From: Telmatospirillum siberiense
GTDB taxonomy: Bacteria > Pseudomonadota > Alphaproteobacteria > Rhodospirillales > Magnetospirillaceae
DNA: 64,000 nt
Assembly (NCBI RefSeq): GCF_002845745.1
Contig: NZ_PIUM01000022.1
Span: 45,208 to 109,207, forward strand
Direction of reading: 5' to 3'
In this document: positions 9,344 to 17,081 of the stretch, in pieces
How positions within the stretch are numbered: position 1 is the first letter of the stretch
How the letters are laid out: every line of letters starts with the position of its first letter
Notes under the pieces: generated by a model
Seen by the model: the letters and a program-made list of their open reading frames with translations, nothing else
The model's database searches: none
What the model was told of the DNA's origin: nothing
Position numbers and translations under genes: made by a program

Positions 9344-9724
9344 TTAGGGCCGTTTGGTCTGATAGGGGTCGGCGCCGGGGCTGGGTGGCCGACCCGGCGG
9401 TGGAACCGGTGTCGATGCGACGCAAGCGCCGCCGCGCCGCGCCACCTCGCGTTCACAGGTGGCGTGATCGGCAAAGACGCAGGACGTCACGCCACCGGCT
9501 TCGACCAGGCAATAGGGCAAGGCGCTGACCGGAGGCACGAATTCCGCCGGATTGACGGCGCAGCGCCCGCCGTTGCGATTTGCCTCCTGCTGGCAGGACG
9601 TCGGATCGGTGTAGAGGCACCGCAACGGGATACCGGAGGTCTCGACGCAGAAAGGCGCCGCCTCGGCGTGGACATGACCGAGGACGGCGAGCGCGCAGCC
9701 GAACAGGATGGACCGAAATGTCAT
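9344..9724 (-). CDS. Small secreted Cys-rich protein with two internal repeats (DUF3551-like)
   Basis: A 126-residue protein with a signal peptide (about 1-22) and two similar units: FCVETSGIPLRCLYTD...CQQE...GGRC and YCLVEAGGVTSCVFAD...CERE...GGAC. Each carries four Cys with matching spacing (C-x9-C-x6-C-x9-C pattern), followed by a Pro-rich tail. The spacing resembles the small alphaproteobacterial DUF3551 proteins, which usually have one unit; that assignment is tentative. The start ATG overlaps the stop of the flippase gene as ATGA, so the two are translationally coupled. I chose ATG 9724, since a longer reading begins inside the flippase gene and hides the signal peptide. Function unknown; periplasmic disulfides are likely. 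Confidence 0.7.
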   Translation of the reverse strand: MTFRSILFGCALAVLGHVHAEAAPFCVETSGIPLRCLYTDPTSCQQEANRNGGRCAVNPAEFVPPVSALPYCLVEAGGVTSCVFADHATCEREVARRGGACVASTPVPPPGRPPSPGADPYQTKRP

Positions 9725-11106
9725 GGCTCTTTCCTCTTCAGTTGCCGGATGGACCGGGCCATCAGCGCCAGTAGAACCAGGCAGCAGAGGGCTTGAGCGG
9801 CGCTGTAGCCGGCGATGACCCAGGGTGCGTCGAAGCCGTACAGCCTGGCCCCGGCCTCGAAAACCCCGACGGTGAAAATCAACCGTCCGATTTGCCAACC
9901 GGCCGCCAGGATCTGCTTTTCAAGAATCTGCAGGGTGTGAAAGACCGGCTGAACCAGCGCCTGGGCCAGATAACCCAGGCTCATCGCCTTCAAATAGACG
10001 ATGCCTTCGATCCATTCCTCGCCGAACACCGTCGGAAACAGCAGCGCTCCGGCGAGATTGGCGGCCAGAACCCAAGCCGCAGCAAGGCAGAATTGCCTGA
10101 AAACCACCTGCCGGAAACGGCTTTTCAACTTATCGGGATCGGAGGTCGCGGTCCTGCCCGCCTCGCTCATGAAAACCTGAAGAATCGACGTACCGACGAT
10201 GGCCAGCGGACGCGACACGACGCGTTCGACCAGGAAGATGTAGCCGGCGATCCTGGCCGAATATTGAAGCGAAATGAGAAGATAGAGGAGTTGGCTGCTT
10301 CCCAGGGCATCGATCAGCGCCGCCCAACTGCTGACCAGCGGGAAACGGCAGTAGCGGGCGGCCAGTCCGCGCATTCTTCGCCAGGACAGGCTGGACCAGG
10401 CGCCGGGACGATCGGTGGCGACGTTATAGAAAAGACCGGCGGTGCCCGCCGATTGACCGGCGATGAAGCCGAGCAGCAGCCCGGGCGTTCCGACGCCCAG
10501 CAGGCCAAGGACGATCTGGGACAGGGGGCCGACCACTCCCTGGCCGAAGCGGGTTTTGGCGATCGCCCGGAAAGCGCCGGTTCGCGTCGCGCCATAAAGC
10601 GCGATGAAATAACCGCCCAGGCAGACATACCCCACCACCAGCAGAATCCGGTAGGTGCCGATCCTCTCCGAGAAAAGCGGCAGGGGCCATAATGCCTCGA
10701 TCATTTGCCCGGGCAGCAGAAAGACCACGGAGCCGACGGCCGCCGTCGTTGCGGCAAGGGCGCAGAGACAGACCGCCATCAGATTGGCGGCATCCTCGTC
10801 CAGGCGTGTCAAAGGCAGGGCCATTTCGTAACGCAGCGAGGCTATCACCACCAGAATCGCCAGCACGGCGGAATAGACACTCAAAATTCCGAACTGCTGC
10901 GGCGAATAGAGGCGCGTCAGAAGCGGCGACAGCAGGATGCTGACCAACTGACCACCGGCCGCGCCGCCCAACATGATCGAGACGTTCTTCAGGAACGGCC
11001 GGCGCGCCAGAATATCCCGGATCCGCCGGATCAACGCCCCCGGCACCCCCGCCAGGCCGCGCCGTCCGGGTGTGATCCCCATTTCGCGTGCTGAGGTGTC
11101 GCGCAT
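9721..11106 (-). CDS. Wzx-type polysaccharide flippase
   Basis: A 461-residue polytopic membrane protein of the polysaccharide transport (MATE/MVF-related) superfamily that would flip the undecaprenyl-linked repeat unit to the periplasmic face. About 12 hydrophobic segments are visible. The N-terminal LLSPLLTRLYSPQQFG motif is the typical RLYSPEEFG-like signature of the family. ATG 11106 has GGAAGG 7 nt upstream; an in-frame start at 11169 has none. It is transcribed against the first part of the locus, together with the small Cys-rich gene, and is divergent from the GT2 gene. Confidence 0.88.
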   Translation of the reverse strand: MRDTSAREMGITPGRRGLAGVPGALIRRIRDILARRPFLKNVSIMLGGAAGGQLVSILLSPLLTRLYSPQQFGILSVYSAVLAILVVIASLRYEMALPLTRLDEDAANLMAVCLCALAATTAAVGSVVFLLPGQMIEALWPLPLFSERIGTYRILLVVGYVCLGGYFIALYGATRTGAFRAIAKTRFGQGVVGPLSQIVLGLLGVGTPGLLLGFIAGQSAGTAGLFYNVATDRPGAWSSLSWRRMRGLAARYCRFPLVSSWAALIDALGSSQLLYLLISLQYSARIAGYIFLVERVVSRPLAIVGTSILQVFMSEAGRTATSDPDKLKSRFRQVVFRQFCLAAAWVLAANLAGALLFPTVFGEEWIEGIVYLKAMSLGYLAQALVQPVFHTLQILEKQILAAGWQIGRLIFTVGVFEAGARLYGFDAPWVIAGYSAAQALCCLVLLALMARSIRQLKRKEP

Positions 11107-11444
11107 CGCAAAGCCTTCCCGTTGGATAGAGCAATGCCATAACACCCGAGAACATATCCCGCATCGCAAATTAAGCAGGTCACAACAAGGTCACACCGCC
11201 TTGATGCGAACAAAGTGTAAATATTCGCATCGTGGATATGCCTTATGTCCATTTTAAAAGTGGAAAATAAAAGGACGCTGTTCTCTATAAGCGCCATCAA
11301 ATAGTGCTTGTTTTTTTAAATTTCCATAATAAGGCGGATTGACGGTCGTGAATATAGATGTCGCCAATCAGTTATCGCGATCTCCCGGCCTGCCTCTCCG
11401 TATCGCGCGGCGCTCCAGCCGTCGTCTTGCCGGAGGATTCCACG
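11107..11444. promoter_or_regulatory. Divergent promoter region with a small inverted repeat
   Basis: This 338-bp AT-richer gap separates the divergent flippase and GT2 genes and must hold both promoters. An 8-bp inverted repeat (GATGCGAA 11203-11210, TTCGCATC 11224-11231) and a direct repeat of AGGTCAC (around 11178-11194) are visible and could be regulator sites. No gene was recognised here. Confidence 0.4.
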
Positions 11445-12548
11445 ATGTTGACTGATGTCGGGCTCAAAATGCGCGAGGAAGAGGATTTTTGGGTCAGTCC
11501 AGCCCGCCATTCCTCCGATAAGATATCAACGACGGTCGTTATTCCGACATTCAACGCCGGCCCCACGCTGCCGCGTGCCGCCCGCAGCGTTCTTGGCCAA
11601 ACGTTGCGGGATATCGAACTGGTCATCGTCGACGACGCCTCGACCGATTCCTCGTGGCAAACGATCCTTGGCCTATTGGCCGAGGATCCCAGGGTGCGCG
11701 TCCTGCGTCACAAGAAAAATCGTGGAAAATCGGTCGCCATGAACCGGGCGGCGGCCGTCGCCCAGGGGCGCTGGCTGGCCGTCTTGGATGCCGACGACTG
11801 GTACCACGAGGATCGCCTCTCCACCCTGACCCGATTGGCCGAGCGGCGGCGGGCCGACATGGTCGCCGACAACCAATTCCTCTACGACGCGGGAGCCGAT
11901 CAAGTCGTTGCCTCCGCCTGGTCCAAAGACGATGACGTTTGGGAATTGTCCTTCGACGATTTCCTGATCGGCTCCGACGCATATGACAATTTCAATCTCG
12001 GCATGCTGAAACCCGTAACCAGAACCGACTTCATTCGCAAGATGAAGCCCGCATACGAAGAAAATGTACGGTGCGGTGAGGATTTTCTTCATATTTTGAA
12101 ATTTTATCTAATGTCTGGAAAGTCTATTATTTACAACATTCCATATTATTATTACACACAGCCATTTGGATCACTCTCCCGACAATGGTCGAGTCCGACG
12201 CGGATAGGCTACGACTTCCAAAGCGTCCTTAATGCGAACCAGCGTTGTTTCCAACAGACCAGCCATGTCCTGACGCGCCGGCAGCGAATGCTTCTCTCTG
12301 CTCGCAATCGCAGACTGAAGTCCCTGGATCGATATTTCCGCGCCAAGGATGCCTTCAGCCAGCGAGACTGGCTGGCGACGGCGGCCCTGCTCACCCTGCA
12401 TCCGATGGCGCTGACCTGCCTATTGCATCGCCTTCATGACCGCCTGCTCTCACGCCCCGCCTCGCGGACCATCGAGCAGATCGCCACGCGGGCCTGCCGC
12501 CTCCCTCTGATCGTCGTTTCCAGCCAACCGGGAGAGTCCGATGCGTAG
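11445..12548 (+). CDS. Glycosyltransferase family 2
   Basis: A 367-residue inverting GT-A glycosyltransferase. The nucleotide-binding start VVIPTFNAG (about 31) and VIVDDASTD (about 62), and the metal-binding DxD region VLDADDW (about 114), are present. The C-terminal third is less typical and runs through an unusually AT-rich patch (about 12061-12170). ATG 11445 is preceded by GGAGGA with 7 nt spacing, so an in-frame ATG at 11358 is rejected. The stop overlaps the next start by 8 bp, indicating an operon with the acyltransferase fusion. Substrate unknown. Confidence 0.88.
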   Translation: MLTDVGLKMREEEDFWVSPARHSSDKISTTVVIPTFNAGPTLPRAARSVLGQTLRDIELVIVDDASTDSSWQTILGLLAEDPRVRVLRHKKNRGKSVAMNRAAAVAQGRWLAVLDADDWYHEDRLSTLTRLAERRRADMVADNQFLYDAGADQVVASAWSKDDDVWELSFDDFLIGSDAYDNFNLGMLKPVTRTDFIRKMKPAYEENVRCGEDFLHILKFYLMSGKSIIYNIPYYYYTQPFGSLSRQWSSPTRIGYDFQSVLNANQRCFQQTSHVLTRRQRMLLSARNRRLKSLDRYFRAKDAFSQRDWLATAALLTLHPMALTCLLHRLHDRLLSRPASRTIEQIATRACRLPLIVVSSQPGESDA

Positions 12549-14814
12549 CGAAGAGCAATTCGCCGACAACAATTTCACCGTTCTTCGCCTTGTTCTGGCG
12601 CTTCTTGTCGTGTTGGGCCATTTCAAGGCCTTCATCGGCGTATTTTCACCGGCCTGGCCTTTCAACTATGCGGCCACCGCCGTCGAATGTTTCTTCGTGG
12701 TCAGCGGATATCTGGTCACCAACAGCTTCGATCGCGATCCCGACATCAAGCGCTTCTTCATCAAACGGGTCTGCCGCATCTATCCTCTTTATATCGCCGT
12801 CGTCACCGCCCAGACGATCGTCCTTGGTCTTCTCGTCCCCGGTGGTTTCCTCGCCAATCTGGGGGCGATGGCGCGCTATCTTTTGGCCAATGCGCTCTTC
12901 GCCAATTTCCTGCAGCACGATGTCGGCCAAGGGGCCCTGAGCAGCCTCGTCGACCCCAGTCTGAACGCCAGCCTGTGGACGCTCAAAATCGAGTTCGCCT
13001 TTTATCTGACCGTGCCCTTTCTTTGGCGAGCGGTCGGCCGCTGGGGGGCAAAAGTCCTGATCGTCCTGTTTTTCCTGTCGATTCTCTATCGGGAAATCAT
13101 GGAAAACGCCGATTACGTCACCTATGCCAAACAGCTGCCCGGACAGATGCAGTTCTTCGTTCTGGGGATCGCCGCCTATCGCTATCGGCACATCCTGGCG
13201 GTCAATCGCTACATCGGATTGGCCGAGGGCATCGCTCTTGCCGTCATCGTCACCCTTCTGATGCCGTGGAGGCCGCTGGTCGTCTATCCCCTGGCGGTCG
13301 GCGCCCTGGTCGCCACCCTCGCCCTTTACACGCCAAGGCTCAGGCTGCGGATCGACATCTCCTATGGCGTCTATCTTCTGCACGCGCCGATCATCCAGCT
13401 TTCATTGCTGTTCGACCTCTACCGTCCCGGCTGGGACGGCCTGGCGGCGGTCGTCGTCACGGTCGTCGTGCTGGCCGCATTGGCCGAACGCACTATCGAA
13501 GCACCGGGAATCGCCTTCGGACGGGCGCTGATCGGACGGCTGGGTCTCCGCCGCCCGCCCCGAAGCTCAGAGATATCGAATTCCGGCGATCTGACGGTCG
13601 TCGTGCTCAACGATTTCTGCCACGTCCAGGGCGGCGCCAGCAAGGTCGCCATCGACGAGGCCATCGGCCTGGCCCGGTCCGGCATCCGGGTGGTTTTCGT
13701 AGGCGCCGTGGGACCCGTCTGCCCCGAACTTCGCCAATCGCCGCTGACCGTCGAATGCCTGGACCAGCCGCAATTGCTCGATGTCGCGCGACATCCGGGG
13801 GTCATCCTGCAAGGTCTTTGGAACGGCAAGGCCGGCCGCAAGGTGTCGGCCATTCTCCGCACGCTGCCGCGCGAGCGGACGATCGTGCATCTGCACGGCT
13901 ATACCAAGGCGCTCACCACCAGTCCCGTCCGGGCGGCGAAACGCCTGGGCATTCCGGTCATCTGCACGTTGCACGACTTCTTTTCCGCCTGCCCGAACGG
14001 CGCTTTTTTCGACTATGCGCAGTTGAAGCCCTGCACCCGTCAACCGTTGTCTCCCGCTTGCATCCTCACGCACTGCGACAAGCGGCGTTACGGCCATAAG
14101 CTGTTCCGCGTGGCACGGGGGGCTATTCAGCGCAGCCTTGGCCGTTTTCCGGTGGCGGTCGCGCACTACATTACCCTTTCCGAACGATCGGCGGCGATCC
14201 TGGCGCCCCATCTGCCCGCCCGGGCCCACATGCACCCCCTGCCCAATCTCATCGGCGTCCCCCGCGCGGAACCGGTTCCCGTCGCCCAAAACCGCGACAT
14301 CCTCTATGTCGGCCGGCTCGACGAGGAAAAAGGCGTCAGACTGCTGACCGAAGCCGCCCGTTCGCTGGATATGGCCGTCACCTTCGTCGGAGATGGGCCG
14401 CTGAGGGCCGACATCGAAGCCATTCCCGGCATGACCGTCACCGGTTGGCTATCGGCCGAAGGAGTCCAGGAGCATTTGTCCAGAGTGCGTTGTCTGGTCT
14501 TTCCCAGCCTGTGGTACGAGACCTTCGGATTGACCGTCGCGGAAGCGGCGGCCCGGGGAATACCGGCCATCGTCAGCGACATCTCGGCCGCCGCCGAGCG
14601 TATCGAGGACGGCGTCACCGGCTGGCGTTTCGAAAGCGGAAATGCGGCCGACCTGACCCGCTGCCTGGCGTTGACGCGCGACGACTGGCTGGTTTGGAAG
14701 GCCGGCGTCGCCGCCTATCGTGCATTCTGGGAAAACGCCCCGACCGAGGACGCCCATACGGCCGGCCTTCTCAAAATCTATCGCAGCGCCATGGCCCGCG
14801 GCGCGGCGGCCTGA
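12541..14814 (+). CDS. Fusion of membrane acyltransferase (acyltransferase 3) and GT4 glycosyltransferase
   Basis: A 757-residue two-domain protein. Residues about 1-345 form an acyltransferase-3 membrane domain of the OafA/ExoZ type: FTVLRLVLALLVVLGHF at the start, FFVVSGYLVT, KRVCRIYPLY and the SLWTLKIEFAFYL block, with roughly ten membrane segments. Residues about 350-757 form a cytoplasmic GT4 domain: the acceptor loop VQGGASKVA, LYVGRLDEEKG, VGDGPLR and FPSLWYETFGLTVAEAAARG. These activities are normally separate, so this protein may both glycosylate and O-acylate the same repeat unit. The start overlaps the GT2 stop. Its 3' end overlaps the convergent pyruvyl transferase gene by 37 bp. 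Confidence 0.88.
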   Translation: MRSEEQFADNNFTVLRLVLALLVVLGHFKAFIGVFSPAWPFNYAATAVECFFVVSGYLVTNSFDRDPDIKRFFIKRVCRIYPLYIAVVTAQTIVLGLLVPGGFLANLGAMARYLLANALFANFLQHDVGQGALSSLVDPSLNASLWTLKIEFAFYLTVPFLWRAVGRWGAKVLIVLFFLSILYREIMENADYVTYAKQLPGQMQFFVLGIAAYRYRHILAVNRYIGLAEGIALAVIVTLLMPWRPLVVYPLAVGALVATLALYTPRLRLRIDISYGVYLLHAPIIQLSLLFDLYRPGWDGLAAVVVTVVVLAALAERTIEAPGIAFGRALIGRLGLRRPPRSSEISNSGDLTVVVLNDFCHVQGGASKVAIDEAIGLARSGIRVVFVGAVGPVCPELRQSPLTVECLDQPQLLDVARHPGVILQGLWNGKAGRKVSAILRTLPRERTIVHLHGYTKALTTSPVRAAKRLGIPVICTLHDFFSACPNGAFFDYAQLKPCTRQPLSPACILTHCDKRRYGHKLFRVARGAIQRSLGRFPVAVAHYITLSERSAAILAPHLPARAHMHPLPNLIGVPRAEPVPVAQNRDILYVGRLDEEKGVRLLTEAARSLDMAVTFVGDGPLRADIEAIPGMTVTGWLSAEGVQEHLSRVRCLVFPSLWYETFGLTVAEAAARGIPAIVSDISAAAERIEDGVTGWRFESGNAADLTRCLALTRDDWLVWKAGVAAYRAFWENAPTEDAHTAGLLKIYRSAMARGAAA

Positions 14815-15749
14815 GTGAATTGCCCCTTCCAGCGCTCGATCGATTCGGTGGGCAGGATGATCGCCGTGGGATTCGGATGGGTGATCCAGCGCTCGACGGC
14901 CTGGGGATCATCGCGCGAGGCCACCGGCAGCGCGGTGGAAATGCTGATCTCGGCCGCCCGGTTGTCGACGGGAATGATCAGGGCGCGGCGTTCGTGCTGC
15001 AAGGCGCGGATGCCGCCATGCAGCCGGGCCCCGACGAAATCCACGTCTTCCTCCTCGAGGATCCGGTCATAGGCCGCGACGTCGGGGGGGATGGGGACGA
15101 AATCACGCACGCCGATTTCATGCAGGTAGGGCAAATCCTGGTTTTGCTGGGGCCAGAAATAGACGGTCTCGTAATGGCGTTTGAGCATTTCGAACAACAG
15201 ACGGTCCTGTTCCGGCGCGGGTCGATAGTAGGTCACCGCGAAAATGGCGTGACGGGCCTTGCGCACCGGAATCCGGCGGCATTTCTGCGTATCCAGCATC
15301 CACATCGTCGGGCAGGCCGTATAAAGCACGTTCGGAACATGGTGGCGCAATTTCTCGTAGGTATGCAGATCGCGGACGGAATGGAGCATGGTTTTTGACA
15401 AAACCGTGCGAAAGAACAACCGTGTCGGACCGTCGGCCTCGCCACCATATTGTTGCCAGCCGACCCCCATCAGGACCACATCGCGCCAACTCAGGTAATC
15501 GAGCGGCGTGATGCGCCAGTTGCCGCGCACCAGCATGTGCGATTTCAGGATATTGGTGCCGCCGACAACGGAAAAGGCCGCCTTCCGTCCGGCCTTGATC
15601 TCCGAAAACGAGGCCCTGCGATGGGTCGGCGTTCGCCGAAAGGCGGCGTCGGGAAAAAGCGCACGCACGCTGTCCCAGACCGCGTCCATGATGAAATGAT
15701 CACCGAGATTATCGCTTTCGATCGCCGTATCGAACAGATTGATCAACAT
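14778..15749 (-). CDS. Polysaccharide pyruvyl transferase family protein
   Basis: A 323-residue PS_pyruv_trans-type enzyme, expected to transfer pyruvate from phosphoenolpyruvate to a sugar hydroxyl as a ketal, adding negative charge to the polysaccharide. Visible features are the N-terminal TAIESDNLGDHFI segment, FSVVGGTNIL near 65, and GARLHGGIRALQHE near 248, the usual conserved RxHGxxxA-type block. ATG 15749 has GGAGG about 7 nt upstream; ATG 15764 is an alternative start. It heads away from the HAD and phosphoribosyltransferase genes on the same strand, 19 bp downstream of them, so all four minus-strand genes could be one transcript. Confidence 0.85.
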   Translation of the reverse strand: MLINLFDTAIESDNLGDHFIMDAVWDSVRALFPDAAFRRTPTHRRASFSEIKAGRKAAFSVVGGTNILKSHMLVRGNWRITPLDYLSWRDVVLMGVGWQQYGGEADGPTRLFFRTVLSKTMLHSVRDLHTYEKLRHHVPNVLYTACPTMWMLDTQKCRRIPVRKARHAIFAVTYYRPAPEQDRLLFEMLKRHYETVYFWPQQNQDLPYLHEIGVRDFVPIPPDVAAYDRILEEEDVDFVGARLHGGIRALQHERRALIIPVDNRAAEISISTALPVASRDDPQAVERWITHPNPTAIILPTESIERWKGQFTQAAAPRAMALR

Positions 15750-15768
15750 AAGGGGGACCTCCATCCGA

Positions 15769-16452
15769 TCACGCCGATTGCGTCAACAGAATTTCGTCGG
15801 CTTGCAGACCCGGCCGCAAACGGACGTCGGGCAAGTCTCGCTGAAGCGCGGTGCGCGCCTCTTCCGGGCCGAACCAATAAACGTCGCGGCTGATCCCTAT
15901 CAGCGGAAGATCATCGGCATGATCGGTGAGCAGGACGATATCCCGCTCCTGCCATCCGAGTTCGGCCAGCAGGCGGCACACCGCTTCGCGCTTGAAAATA
16001 CCGACGGTGCTGGGGTCTCCCTTCTCCCGGATTCGGGGCGTGGCGACGATATGTCGGAACCCCAGGGCGCAGCCCAATCCATAGGCATAGTCGCCGGCGG
16101 CGGCTGTCGCCAGGATGGCGTCGATTTCGCCGGCGGCGACGGCGCGCATGACGTCGGACAATTCTGGACGGACAAAGCGTTTCAAGACCCCGACGAAATC
16201 GGCCTCGATGGCGCCGCCGTCTCCCTCCGCCACGCCTTGCCAAAGCTGTTGCAGGCGCCATTTCAGCGTCTCGTGACTGATCACTCCGGCCTTGCGCGCC
16301 ATCAGCGCCCTGGCCACGCCCAAGCTGAGCCGCCATCGCCCGCGCCGACGCAGATGGGGGATGCGAGCCTTGATGAGATAACTCACCCATAAACGGAAGC
16401 TGTTCACCTTGAGAACCGTTCCGTCGAGATCGAAGACCACGGCCTCAGGCAT
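15769..16452 (-). CDS. HAD-superfamily (IB-like) phosphatase
   Basis: A 227-residue haloacid-dehalogenase-type phosphatase. Motif I is VFDLDGTV (nucleophile Asp8, acid Asp10). Motif II is in ILATAAAGDYA, and motif IV is LLTDHADDLPLIG (a variant of the usual GDSxxDxP). A helical cap lies between motifs I and II. The start overlaps the end of the upstream phosphoribosyltransferase by 8 bp, a tight coupling. In polysaccharide loci, such pairs have been linked to PRPP-dependent ribofuranosyl transfer, in which the phosphatase removes the 5-phosphate after transfer. I infer that role here from the pairing only; a general sugar-phosphate phosphatase is the alternative. Confidence 0.82.
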   Translation of the reverse strand: MPEAVVFDLDGTVLKVNSFRLWVSYLIKARIPHLRRRGRWRLSLGVARALMARKAGVISHETLKWRLQQLWQGVAEGDGGAIEADFVGVLKRFVRPELSDVMRAVAAGEIDAILATAAAGDYAYGLGCALGFRHIVATPRIREKGDPSTVGIFKREAVCRLLAELGWQERDIVLLTDHADDLPLIGISRDVYWFGPEEARTALQRDLPDVRLRPGLQADEILLTQSA

Positions 16453-17059
16453 CGAGAGACCATGGAAAACGGCAAAGCTGCTGGCTATAGAGCGTATAGC
16501 GGGGCAATGCCCAGGGTTTGGGCGTCGTCACCGTGATCACCGCCGAGCGGATCCTCGCCGTCGGCGGGGCGTGATAGGCGACGGCATCGAGCACGCGCGA
16601 GATGGTCGCGCCCGTATCGATGGCGTCGTCGACAACCACCAGGGACGGGCGTTGACCGGCCCCCTCCAGCCAATTCGCCAACCCCTTCAATTCGTCGCCG
16701 TCGAGATGAAAGTCGTCCTGCTGCGGTGGCTTCGGCTTGGCTGTCAAGATGGCGTGCTCAAGAACCCGAAGCCGGTCGACGATCGGACGCGGCAGTTTGG
16801 TTACCAACCGTTTCAGGGCCGAACCCGACTTGTATTTCGTCGAGGGGCGACGGCAGGTGATGGAAAGAACCGGCACGGTGTAGCCCGCCGCCTTCGCCAT
16901 CGATTGCGCGACATAAAGGCCGCCTGTCCGAATGCCGATCAGGGCGTCGGGACAGCCGTCCTGCACCACCAGGCGCATGAGGGCCGCGCAAGCCTCGTCA
17001 AAACCCGCGCGGTCGAAGGTGACAACTCCGGGCCTTCTGGAAATGGGACTGTTCTGCAT
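16445..17059 (-). CDS. Phosphoribosyltransferase-fold protein, possible glycan ribosyltransferase
   Basis: A 204-residue type I phosphoribosyltransferase-fold protein. The PRPP-binding motif is LVVVDDAIDTGATI (about 140-153). GIRTGGLYVAQSMA (about 42-55) forms the upstream loop. The insert RRPSTKYKSG with conserved basic residues, and the C-terminal FPWS, do not match the purine or pyrimidine salvage enzymes I know. It lies inside a polysaccharide locus between a polymerase gene and a HAD phosphatase, with which it overlaps by 8 bp. I infer that it uses PRPP to place 5-phosphoribose on a glycan; a nucleotide-salvage role is the alternative. ATG 17059 has a GGGAG ribosome site; the longer in-frame start at 17152 lies in the polymerase gene. 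Confidence 0.78.
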   Translation of the reverse strand: MQNSPISRRPGVVTFDRAGFDEACAALMRLVVQDGCPDALIGIRTGGLYVAQSMAKAAGYTVPVLSITCRRPSTKYKSGSALKRLVTKLPRPIVDRLRVLEHAILTAKPKPPQQDDFHLDGDELKGLANWLEGAGQRPSLVVVDDAIDTGATISRVLDAVAYHAPPTARIRSAVITVTTPKPWALPRYTLYSQQLCRFPWSLDA

Positions 17060-17081
17060 GATGGGGGCTCCCGCCTTGATT

